NCBI GenBank assembly: GCA_964420405.1
Contig: CAYQTL010000085.1
Location: forward strand, 1-17,564
Length of the DNA: 17,564 nucleotides
Reading direction: 5' to 3'
Source: CAYQTL01 sp964420405
Lineage (GTDB): Bacteria; Acidobacteriota; Thermoanaerobaculia; Thermoanaerobaculales; Sulfomarinibacteraceae
The notes under the pieces are model-generated. The model worked only from the letters and a program-made list of their open reading frames with translations, had not been told where the DNA came from and did no database searches. Numbering within the stretch: the stretch's first letter is position 1; the number at the start of each line of letters is the position of its first letter. This document shows positions 6,979 to 13,319 of the stretch, piece after piece. Made by a program: the position numbers and the translations under genes.

Positions 6979-8283
6979 TCATCCCTCGGCGGGGCGGACC
7001 TCGAAGCCGAGGCCGGTGACGGCCTGCGTCAGGCAGCCGGGGTCGAGGCCGGTGCCGGTGACGCGGGCGGTGCCGGCGTCGAGGTCGACCTGGACCGAGG
7101 CGACGCCCGGACACTCGGAGAGCGCACGGGAGACGCTCTGGACGCAGCCGTTGCAGCGCATGCCGGCGATCCGCAGCTCGCGCCGCTCGGCGAGGACGGC
7201 CTCGGTGGCGGTCGGCTCGTCGACGGCACCGCGACGGGGCAACAGGGCGGCGGCGAGGACCACGAGCAGGGCGATGGCCGCGACGTGGTGGTGCCAGGGG
7301 ATGCCCTCGGCGGCGGGGTGGACGTGGCCCGCGGCCTCGCCGGAGCCGCTGACGATGGCGCTCGCGGGGAGCAGGCCGGTGGCGACCACCGCGTCGACAA
7401 CGAGGCCGGACACGAGCGCGCCGACGGCGACGGTCAGCAGGAAGGTCACCATCGGGCGGCGGCCGAGGACCCGCCACAGGGTGGTGAGGGTGGCGGCGTT
7501 GGTGGCCGGGCCGGAGATCAGGAACGCCAGCGCCGCGCCCGGCGACAGGCCGGCGTGGATCAGGGCGACGGCGATCGGCACCGACGCGGTCGCGCAGACG
7601 TACAGCGGCACGCCGACGGCCATCGCCGCGAGCACCGGCAGCACGCCGGTGCCGAGGACGCCGCGCAGGGCGTCGGCGGGGATCAGGGCCGAGATGACGC
7701 CCGACAGCAGCACGCCCACGATCAGCGCCTTGCCGATGTCCCGGGGCAGGGTCAGGAAGCCGTAGCGGAGCGCGCGCAGCAGCCGCGGGCCCCCGTCGGC
7801 CGAGGGGGCGCACGAGCCGGCGCAGTCGTCGGCGGCGGCCGGGGCGGCGGCCGGCGTCTCCCCGGGACGGTCCCGGTCGAGGGCGTGGACCAGCCCGCCG
7901 CCGACGAACCCGGTGACGAGCGCGGCCACCGGCCGGTAGACGGCCAGGAACGGGCCGAGCAGGGCGTAGGTGACGGCGATGCTGTCGACGCCGGTCTGGG
8001 GGGTCGACAGCAGGAACGCGGTGGTGGCGCCCTTGCCGGCGCCGTGCCGTCGCAGCGACGCGGCCACCGGGATCACGCCGCACGAGCACAGGGGCAACGG
8101 CACTCCGAACAGGCTCGCCTTGAAGATCTGGCCGAGACGGCCGTCGCCGAGGTGGCGCTCGACCCACAGCGGGGAGACGAACACCGACAGGATCCCGGCC
8201 ACCAGGAAGCCGAGCAGCAGGTAGGGGGCCATCTCCCCCATCACCGCCCACGACGCCACGAGGATCGACAGCAGCAGCTCCAT
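6979..8283 (-). CDS. SO_0444-type metal efflux permease with C-terminal HMA domain
   Basis: This 434-aa inner-membrane protein belongs to the DUF318-type permease family. Hydrophobic segments flank the conserved PLCSCG (64-69) and LLSTPQTGVDS (91-101) motifs, and a second set includes PLYVCATASVP (226-236) and LISGPATNAATL (255-266). A soluble C-terminal heavy-metal-associated domain (about 368-430) carries GMRCNGC (374-380), with metal-binding Cys 377 and 380. The linker between the two permease halves contains CAGSC (154-158), and a His-rich stretch lies at 320-333. Members with this layout are annotated as Cu/Zn efflux transporters; the specific metal is inferred, not shown. The ATG at 8283 is supported by TATACC 6 nt upstream and the absence of protein-like sequence beyond. 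No metal-responsive regulator is adjacent. Confidence 0.85.
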   Translation of the reverse strand: MELLLSILVASWAVMGEMAPYLLLGFLVAGILSVFVSPLWVERHLGDGRLGQIFKASLFGVPLPLCSCGVIPVAASLRRHGAGKGATTAFLLSTPQTGVDSIAVTYALLGPFLAVYRPVAALVTGFVGGGLVHALDRDRPGETPAAAPAAADDCAGSCAPSADGGPRLLRALRYGFLTLPRDIGKALIVGVLLSGVISALIPADALRGVLGTGVLPVLAAMAVGVPLYVCATASVPIAVALIHAGLSPGAALAFLISGPATNAATLTTLWRVLGRRPMVTFLLTVAVGALVSGLVVDAVVATGLLPASAIVSGSGEAAGHVHPAAEGIPWHHHVAAIALLVVLAAALLPRRGAVDEPTATEAVLAERRELRIAGMRCNGCVQSVSRALSECPGVASVQVDLDAGTARVTGTGLDPGCLTQAVTGLGFEVRPAEG

Positions 8284-8289
8284 CGGTTC

Positions 8290-8295
8290 GGTATA
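8290..8295 (-). promoter_or_regulatory. Putative leaderless -10 element of the permease gene
   Basis: Minus-strand CGTTATACC places TATACC exactly 6 nt before the ATG. No ribosome binding site is present. The layout is the same as that before the phosphatase gene at 12604. Confidence 0.55.
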
Positions 8296-8381
8296 ACGAT
8301 GGCGCCGTCGGCGTCTTCCCGCCGCAGCGTCCCGTCCGGTCGCGCGGGCGGCGCCGGCTGGCAGGCTTCGCGGGCCGATCC

Positions 8382-8732
8382 GTAGCGCCACCTTCCAGGT
8401 GGCATGCTTCGCAGGCCGTCGCGGGCTCCCGNNNNNNNNNNNNNNNNNNNNNNNNNNNNNNNNNNNNNNNNNNNNNNNNNNNNNNNNNNNNNNNNNNNNN
8501 NNNNNNNNNNNNNNNNNNNNNNNNNNNNNNNCGGAGCGCAGCACCGGGCTCGGACCGATGCCTGCCGGCTGGAAGCCGGCGCTACGAGAGGCTCCCGCGG
8601 ATCGGCGCGCCAGGCTCGGACGTCGCTCGTAGCGCCAGCTTCCAGCTGGCATGCTTCGCAGGCCGTCGCAGGCTCCCGCGGAGCGCAGCACCGGGCTCGG
8701 ACCGATGCCTGCCGGCTGGAAGCCGGCGCTAC
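8382..8732. repeat. Palindromic 147-bp-period tandem array, interrupted by a gap
   Basis: A 104-bp unit at 8629-8732 begins GTAGCGCCAGCTTCCAGCTG and ends with its imperfect inverse, CTGGAAGCCGGCGCTAC. Its core is GGCTCCCGCGGAGCGCAGCA. An earlier unit is split by the Ns: its left 50 bp are 8382-8431 and its right 54 bp are 8532-8585, together exactly one 104-bp unit. The 43-bp spacer (8586-8628) repeats a diverged core. The period is therefore 147 bp with the Ns ignored. A decayed half-copy (GCCGGCTGGCAGGCTTCG) precedes it near 8353-8376. The right end abuts and enters the ABC transporter gene. Confidence 0.8.
8432..8531. other. Assembly gap of 100 Ns inside the repeat array
   Basis: Exactly 100 unknown bases, a conventional scaffold placeholder. 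It sits in the core of a repeat unit, so the true length is unknown and may hold more repeat copies. Translations crossing it are meaningless. Confidence 0.95.
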
Positions 8733-10498
8733 GGGCCGACCTCGACGAGCTGGTGCTGCACCAGGCGTCGGTACAGCCCGTCGACGGCGACCAGGTCCTC
8801 GTGGCGGCCGACCTCGAGCACGCGCCCGCCGTCGAGGACGACCACCCGGTCGGCGCCGCGCACGGTCGACAGGCGGTGGGCAATGACGAGGCTGGTGCGT
8901 CCGCGCATCAGCCGCTCGAGCGCCTCCTGCACCAGCGCCTCGGACTCGGCATCCAGCGCCGAGGTGGCCTCGTCGAGGATCAGCACCGGCGGGTCCTTGA
9001 GCAGCGCCCGGGCGATGGCGACCCGCTGCTTCTGGCCGCCGGACAGGCGCACGCCGCGCTCGCCGACCTCGGTCCCGTACCCCTCGGGCAGCTCCGAGAC
9101 GAAGTCGTGGGCGTTGGCGGCGCGGGCGGCCGCGACGACCTCGGCGTCGGTGGCGTCCTCGCGGCCGTAGCGGATGTTGGCGGCGATCGAGCGGGAGAAC
9201 AGCAGCGGCTCCTGGGCGACGACGCCGATGCGGGAGCGCAGCCACGAAGGGTCCAGCTCGCGCAGGTCGCGTCCGTCGAGGCGGACGGCTCCGGCGGACG
9301 GGTCGTACAGCCGCTGCAGCAGGGCGGCGACGGTGGACTTGCCGGCGCCCGACGGCCCGACCAGGGCCACCAGCTCGCCGGGCCGGATGTCGAGGTCGAC
9401 GCCGTCGAGCACCGCGAGGTCCGGCCGCGTCGGGTAGGCGAACCGCACCTCCTCGAGCTCGATCCGGCCCGCCACCGGCTCGATCCGGTCGCCGCCGCCG
9501 GACGGCATCGCAGAGGACCGGTCGAGCAGCTCGAAGATCCGCTCCGACGCACCCCGCGCCCGGGCGAGATCCGACCACAGGTCGCCGAGGGCGCTGATCG
9601 ACATCGCGACGATCAGGGTGTAGAGGATGAACGACGTCAGCTCGCCGACCGTCAGCGAGCCCGCCGACACCAGCCGCCCCCCGAACCACAGCACCGCCGC
9701 GACCGAGCCGAAGCCGGCGAAGGTCATGCCACCGACGAAGAACGCGATCACCCGCACCCGGCGGCGGGTCACGCCGAAGGCGTCCCACACCGCGCCGCCG
9801 TAGCGGGCCGTCTCCTCGGGCTCGCGGGCGAAGCTGCGGACGGTCCGGATGCCCGACAGGGTCTCCTCGGCGATCTCGGTGGCGCGGGCGAGGGCGTCCT
9901 GGGCCGCCTTGGAGAGGCGGCCGACCCGGCGGCCCACCAGCACCGCCGCGAGGGCCACCGGCGGCACCAGCGCGAGCATCAGCACCGTCAGCCGGCCCGA
10001 GCTGGCGAGCAGCAGGCCGATCCCGCCCACCGCCATCACCAGGTTGCGCAGCGCCATCGAGAGGTTGACGCTGACGGTGTTCTGGACGGTGGTGGCGTCC
10101 GACGACAGGCGGCTGAGCAGCTCGCCGGTCCGCCGGCGGTCGAAGAACCCGATCTCCTGGCCCACCAGGGAGCGGTACAGGTCCTCGCGCAGGCGGGTGA
10201 CGATCCGCTCGCCGGCGAGGGTGAACAGCCGGTAGCGCAGCGCCACCGCGACGCTCTGGACCGCGAAGATGCCGGCCATCAGCAGCGCCGCCCGGTCGAG
10301 GGTCTCGCGGCCGCCCTCGAGGGCGGCGTCGATCAGGATCCGGATCGCCTGCGGGTAGGCGAGCCCGGCGGCGCCGCCGACGAGCAGGAACACCGTCGCC
10401 ACGGCGAGGGTGCGGGCCTCGGGGCGCGCCAGCGCGAGCAGCCGTCGCACCGGCGGCGCCGCGCCGGCGTCGTCGAAACGGTCGTCCGTGCCGTCCAT
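8729..10498 (-). CDS. MsbA/ABCB-type ABC half-transporter
   Basis: This 589-aa exporter has an N-terminal six-helix domain (about 28-320) fused to an ATPase domain (about 345-580). Seen directly: Walker A GPSGAGKS (381-388), Q-loop Gln 429, signature LSGGQ (485-489), Walker B VLILDE (505-510) with catalytic Glu 510, D-loop SALD and switch His 541. The intracellular loop GEERIVTR-type region (LAGERIVTRLREDLYRSL, 94-111) is typical of the family. It would act as a homodimer exporting a lipid or hydrophobic compound; substrate unknown. The start at 10498 is chosen because an in-frame ATG at 10552 would force translation through a strong hairpin and adds Arg-rich residues. No good -10 is visible; TTGTGG at 10506-10511 is weak. 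Its TAG stop lies within the end of the palindromic array. Confidence 0.92.
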   Translation of the reverse strand: MDGTDDRFDDAGAAPPVRRLLALARPEARTLAVATVFLLVGGAAGLAYPQAIRILIDAALEGGRETLDRAALLMAGIFAVQSVAVALRYRLFTLAGERIVTRLREDLYRSLVGQEIGFFDRRRTGELLSRLSSDATTVQNTVSVNLSMALRNLVMAVGGIGLLLASSGRLTVLMLALVPPVALAAVLVGRRVGRLSKAAQDALARATEIAEETLSGIRTVRSFAREPEETARYGGAVWDAFGVTRRRVRVIAFFVGGMTFAGFGSVAAVLWFGGRLVSAGSLTVGELTSFILYTLIVAMSISALGDLWSDLARARGASERIFELLDRSSAMPSGGGDRIEPVAGRIELEEVRFAYPTRPDLAVLDGVDLDIRPGELVALVGPSGAGKSTVAALLQRLYDPSAGAVRLDGRDLRELDPSWLRSRIGVVAQEPLLFSRSIAANIRYGREDATDAEVVAAARAANAHDFVSELPEGYGTEVGERGVRLSGGQKQRVAIARALLKDPPVLILDEATSALDAESEALVQEALERLMRGRTSLVIAHRLSTVRGADRVVVLDGGRVLEVGRHEDLVAVDGLYRRLVQHQLVEVGP

Positions 10499-10517
10499 CG
10501 CACCGCCACAACGCGCG

Positions 10518-10548
10518 CCGGCCCGCGCCGGTTCCCGACGCGGGCCGG
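10518..10548. terminator. GC-rich hairpin before the ABC transporter start
   Basis: CCGGCCCGCG (10518-10527) pairs perfectly with CGCGGGCCGG (10539-10548) around an 11-nt loop. It lies about 20 bp upstream of the ABC start codon and follows a second hairpin, so it may be part of a tandem terminator for the redoxin operon. Confidence 0.4.
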
Positions 10549-10554
10549 TCACGA

Positions 10555-10582
10555 CGGCCGGCCGCGGTCACGCGGCCGGCCG
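10555..10582 (-). terminator. Strong hairpin terminating the redoxin operon
   Basis: CGGCCGGCCGCG (10555-10566) and CGCGGCCGGCCG (10571-10582) form a perfect 12-bp stem with a GTCA loop, 8 bp past the redoxin stop. It lacks a T-tract, as is common in very GC-rich genomes. Confidence 0.6.
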
Positions 10583-10590
10583 GGTCGGCC

Positions 10591-11193
10591 TCAGCTGCTC
10601 TTCTTGTACTTGACGGAGCAGCCGTACGGCGTGGTCTCGGCGTTCTTCACGGCCGTGCCGGCGACCGCCGCCTCGAGCGCCGCGTCGACGTAGTTGGTGG
10701 GCGCCTCGGCGTTGCCCCGCGGATCGCTGTCGATCGCACCGGCGTAGACGACCTTCCCCTCGGGGTCGATCACGAACATGTGGGGCGTGGTCTTGGCGCC
10801 GTACATCCGGCCGACGGTGCCGTCCTGGTCGACGAGGATCGGGGCCTCGACGCCGTACTTCTTGGCGAAGGCGGCGTTGGCCTCGGCGTCCATGTAGTGG
10901 GTCGAGTTGATCGTCAGCCACACGACCTTCTCGTCCGCGTACTCCTGGGCGAGCTTCTTCATGGTGCCGGCCTCGTAGTGCCGCACCACGAACGGGCAGT
11001 CGGGGTTGGTCCACTCGAGCACCCGCACCGCGCCGTCGAAGTCGGACAGGCTGACCTCCGTGCCCTGGTGGTCCTTGAGCGTGAAGTCGGGCGCCTTCGA
11101 GCCCACCTCGACGCCGCCCGCCGCGGCCACCGAGGCCGAGAGCACCACGGCGCAGACCGTCGCCACCATCGTCATCCCTCTCCTGCGAATCAT
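10591..11193 (-). CDS. Secreted thioredoxin-fold redoxin (AhpC/TSA-like)
   Basis: This 200-aa protein has a signal peptide (MIRRRGMTMV then a hydrophobic core, predicted cleavage after AAAG or nearby, residues 23-27) and a thioredoxin-like domain (about 28-175). The active-site region is WTNPDCPFVVRHY (61-73), with a single Cys 66 followed by P-F-V instead of a CxxC pair. A cis-Pro loop TTPHMF (135-140) is present. A second cysteine, Cys 192, lies in a C-terminal PYGCSVKYKK tail and may be the resolving cysteine. Its likely role is extracytoplasmic thiol or peroxide chemistry. AAAGGAG (11201-11207) lies 7 nt before the ATG, and the ATG overlaps the stop of the upstream DsbD-N-like gene (ATGA). 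It is the last gene of a three-gene operon. Confidence 0.85.
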   Translation of the reverse strand: MIRRRGMTMVATVCAVVLSASVAAAGGVEVGSKAPDFTLKDHQGTEVSLSDFDGAVRVLEWTNPDCPFVVRHYEAGTMKKLAQEYADEKVVWLTINSTHYMDAEANAAFAKKYGVEAPILVDQDGTVGRMYGAKTTPHMFVIDPEGKVVYAGAIDSDPRGNAEAPTNYVDAALEAAVAGTAVKNAETTPYGCSVKYKKSS

Positions 11194-12032
11194 GTTCCGT
11201 CTCCTTTCATGTCTTCGAGAGGCACCGTCAGCCGGTACCCTTTCCGGTCGTCGTCGGGGCCGCCGACGGCGACCACCGCCGGCAGCTCGAGGGGGCCGGC
11301 GCCGAGCCGGGTCGCCTCGAGGTCGATCCGCACCAGCGAGCCGCGGCTGCGGACGCGGACGTTCTCCACCCGCAGCCCGTCGCCGGGATCCGGCGCGAAC
11401 ACCAGGTCGTCGGGGGCCGTGCCGGGCCACTGCAGCCACACCGTGGGCGTCGCGCTGCGCTGGCCGGGCCCGAGCCCGCCGGTCACGCGGAGCTGGAACG
11501 GGGCGTCCCCTGCGGGCAGGCTCTCCAGCCACGGCGCGAGCTCGAACGACGTCGCCGGGCCCGCGACCCTCGCCTCGCCGAGGATGCAGACGTCGCGACA
11601 GGCGAGCCACGACGCCTCCGCCGCCAGCCCGCCGTCGCCCGCGCCCCGGACCGGCGCCGCCAGCACCACCCGGTGGCCGTAGCCGTAGCTCGTGATCCCG
11701 CCCGGCGAGTCGAACCGCTCGGGGGTGGGCCATCCCAGCTCGCCGGCCTCGGCGCCGGGGGGCAGCTCCAGGTCGACGGCGGTGGCGAGGCCCGCCTCGC
11801 CCGGGTGGCGCCAGTAGACGTGCCACCCGTCGGCCATCGTCAGCTCGACGCCGACCCAGCGCCGGCCGTCGTCGCCCTCCGCCGAGACGAGGCGCGCGGT
11901 CACCGGCTGGGGCTCGTCCGCCGCGGCCGGCACGGCGACGGCGACGGCGACGGTGATGAGAACGAGCATGACAACTGATCGCAATATCGGCACGCCCACG
12001 GGTCGACGGCGAATCCACGGCCCCGTCGTCAT
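11190..12032 (-). CDS. DsbD N-terminal-domain-like secreted protein
   Basis: This 280-aa protein has a signal sequence with hydrophobic core about residues 18-36, likely cleaved near PAAA-DE (35-40). The mature part resembles the periplasmic alpha domain of DsbD: WHVYWRHPGEAG (70-81) and WLACRDVCILGEA (142-154), whose Cys 145 and Cys 149 correspond to the family's conserved thiol pair. No DsbD transmembrane or C-terminal thioredoxin domain follows, so it is a stand-alone extracytoplasmic unit, probably passing electrons to or from a partner such as the redoxin encoded next. The ATG at 12032 overlaps the stop of the phosphatase gene (ATGA), and its own stop overlaps the redoxin start in the same way. 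Three GGCGAC hexamers (11934-11951) encode the Val-Ala core of the signal peptide. Confidence 0.82.
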   Translation of the reverse strand: MTTGPWIRRRPVGVPILRSVVMLVLITVAVAVAVPAAADEPQPVTARLVSAEGDDGRRWVGVELTMADGWHVYWRHPGEAGLATAVDLELPPGAEAGELGWPTPERFDSPGGITSYGYGHRVVLAAPVRGAGDGGLAAEASWLACRDVCILGEARVAGPATSFELAPWLESLPAGDAPFQLRVTGGLGPGQRSATPTVWLQWPGTAPDDLVFAPDPGDGLRVENVRVRSRGSLVRIDLEATRLGAGPLELPAVVAVGGPDDDRKGYRLTVPLEDMKGDGT

Positions 12033-12604
12033 CGTGCAGCGACGCCCGGAGCGGTGCGGCGGTTCTCGGGCTCGAGGACGTCGACCAGCTGCTGCCGCCG
12101 CCAGTCCAGCCGGACGATGCTGCCGGTGACCACGAACCGCGCCAGCCCGAGGGGCTGGGTCAGGCTGCGGATGACGCAGCCGTGGGCGAACACCAGGTGG
12201 CGGCCCGGCGGCAGCTCGGCGAGGAACTCCTCGACCCGTCTCCGCAGCTCCCCGTGGCTCTCGCCGCCGGGGATGTCGAAGTCGTCGAACGCCAGGATCG
12301 GGCCGCCGAGGGCGGGGTCGACGGCGTCGAAGGTGCTGCCCTCGAGGTCGCCGAAGTCGAGCTCCCGCAGGCGGGAATCCTGCCGCGGCTCGCCCCACGC
12401 CAGCCGCGCGGTGTCGAGGGCGCGGCGCATGGTCGACGACCACACGCCGTCGAAGCGGACGCCGTCGAGGACCTCCCGCAGCTCCGCCGCCTCGGCTCGG
12501 CCGCGCTCCGTCAGCTCGACGTCGAGAGATCCGGCCACGGTTCCGTCGGCCGAGGCCGTCGTCTCCCCGTGGCGCACCAGCCACAGCTCCAGCGAGTCGT
12601 CCAT
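12029..12604 (-). CDS. Histidine phosphatase (phosphoglycerate mutase-like)
   Basis: This 191-aa cytoplasmic protein of the histidine phosphatase superfamily has the nucleophile His 12 in LVRHGET (9-15), Arg 61 in the MRRALDTA region, acidic Glu 81 in RELDFGDLEG (80-89), and the second catalytic His 141 in FAHGC. Size and motifs fit small cobalamin-type or broad-specificity phosphatases (CobC/GpmB-like), but no cobalamin gene is adjacent, so the substrate is open. The ATG at 12604 is supported by TATACG 6 nt upstream with no ribosome binding site. It is the first gene of an operon with the DsbD-N-like and redoxin genes, each joined by a 4-bp ATGA overlap. Confidence 0.88.
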   Translation of the reverse strand: MDDSLELWLVRHGETTASADGTVAGSLDVELTERGRAEAAELREVLDGVRFDGVWSSTMRRALDTARLAWGEPRQDSRLRELDFGDLEGSTFDAVDPALGGPILAFDDFDIPGGESHGELRRRVEEFLAELPPGRHLVFAHGCVIRSLTQPLGLARFVVTGSIVRLDWRRQQLVDVLEPENRRTAPGVAAR

Positions 12605-12610
12605 CGACGC

Positions 12611-12616
12611 CGTATA
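12611..12616 (-). promoter_or_regulatory. Putative leaderless -10 element of the phosphatase operon
   Basis: Minus-strand GTTATACG places TATACG 6 nt before the ATG, identical in spacing to the permease promoter at 8290-8295. No Shine-Dalgarno sequence lies between. Confidence 0.55.
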
Positions 12617-12639
12617 ACGCGGCCGGGCACGAATCCGAT

Positions 12640-12722
12640 CCCGGTCTCCGCCACGGATCTGATGACGGCGCCGCCCACCTGTCGCTGCTGCATCCATCGG
12701 ACACGGGCGCGGACGCGTGTGG
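12640..12722. repeat. Degenerate relative of the hexamer repeat family
   Basis: AATCCGATCCCGGTCTCCGC and CTGTCGCTGCTGCATC, followed by a CGGACACGGGCGCGGACGCG stretch, recall parts of the composite repeats. The phrase CTGCATCGGACGCGGACGCG also occurs at about 6948-6967. The match is imperfect and the boundaries are uncertain. Confidence 0.35.
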
Positions 12723-12832
12723 AGGGCGACGGAGGAGCGGCAGCCGGTCGGCCCCTCCGATCTGTACGGGCACGTTCCAGGAGCAGCGGTGGTGGGCGGA
12801 GCCACGGAGATCGGAGATCGCAGGACCCGCGC

Positions 12833-12853
12833 TACCCTACCCCCCAAGGGAGG
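12833..12853 (+). promoter_or_regulatory. Putative -10 element and ribosome binding site of the MTH1187-type gene
   Basis: TACCCT (12833-12838) lies 20 nt before the ATG, and AAGGGAGG (12846-12853) lies 5 nt before it. This gene therefore appears to have a normal leader with a ribosome binding site, unlike several neighbours. Confidence 0.5.
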
Positions 12854-12858
12854 TCCCG

Positions 12859-13167
12859 ATGAACGTGATCGCCGACATCGCCATCATCCCCCTCGGCGTC
12901 GGCCTGTCGCTGTCGCGCTACGTCGCCGCCTGCGAGCGGGTGCTCGCCGACGCCGGTCTCGAGCCCCGGCTGCACCCCAACGGCACCAACGTCGAGGGTG
13001 ACTGGGACACGGTCATGACGGCGCTGCGCCGCTGCCACGAGACGCTGCACGAGATGGGGGCGCCGCGGGTGTCGACCAACGTCCGTCTCGGCACCCGCAC
13101 CGACCGCAGCCAGACCATGGACGACAAGCTCCAGAGCGTGCGCTCGAAGCTGCCGCCGGCACCATGA
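12859..13167 (+). CDS. MTH1187-family thiamine-binding protein
   Basis: This 102-aa protein of the MTH1187/YkoF-like (UPF0045) family is a small ferredoxin-like fold that binds thiamine or related molecules in characterised members. The family pattern is visible: an N-terminal beta strand IADIAIIPLG (4-13), LSRYVAACERVL (18-29), LHPNGTNVEGDWDTVM (38-53) with the conserved GT.VEGDWD core, and a C-terminal segment RLGTRTDRSQTMDDKL (76-91). Length matches the family (about 100 aa). The start is supported by AAGGGAGG 5 nt upstream. Its stop overlaps the ATG of the next small membrane protein gene (ATGA). No TPP riboswitch or thiamine gene is seen nearby. Confidence 0.9.
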   Translation: MNVIADIAIIPLGVGLSLSRYVAACERVLADAGLEPRLHPNGTNVEGDWDTVMTALRRCHETLHEMGAPRVSTNVRLGTRTDRSQTMDDKLQSVRSKLPPAP

Positions 13168-13319
13168 CCTCCACCGAGCGGATCGCGATCGCGGTCGGCG
13201 TCGTCGTGGTCGACGTGCTGCTCTTCGCGGTGCCGCTGACGGGGCTGCTCGCGGCGTGGGTGGTGCTCACCCGGCCGCCGTGGTTCCGGCAGCTGGTGGA
13301 CCGCCTCTACGCGGCATGA
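13164..13319 (+). CDS. 51-aa membrane protein coupled to the thiamine-binding gene
   Basis: This short open frame starts with an ATG overlapping the preceding stop (ATGA) and encodes MTSTERIAIA, then a hydrophobic segment (about 7-36) and an amphipathic tail WFRQLVDRLYAA. All codons except the last (GCA) end in G or C, as in neighbouring real genes, and the predicted product is a clean one- or two-pass membrane peptide. I recognise no family. Its last 53 bp overlap antisense with the 3' end of the convergent rRNA methyltransferase gene. The frame could be coincidental, but the start overlap and hydrophobic pattern argue for a real gene. Confidence 0.55.
   Translation: MTSTERIAIAVGVVVVDVLLFAVPLTGLLAAWVVLTRPPWFRQLVDRLYAA

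Noticed and set aside
6429..7019. 196-codon plus-strand frame across the 6397-6978 interval
   Set aside because: It runs through a palindromic repeat and the hexamer block, and overlaps the permease end. It has no ribosome binding site and no protein-like pattern.
8382..8732. CRISPR array
   Set aside because: The units are palindromic at their ends and both the units and the spacers are related to each other. There are no unique spacers of uniform length and no cas genes.
8382..8732. Insertion sequence
   Set aside because: There are inverted ends but no transposase frame and no clear target duplication. It is better described as a non-autonomous palindromic repeat array.
12605..12858. TPP riboswitch before the thiamine-binding protein gene
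   Set aside because: I looked for the conserved CUGAGA and related TPP motifs and found none; the interval holds only promoter-like sites and a degenerate repeat.
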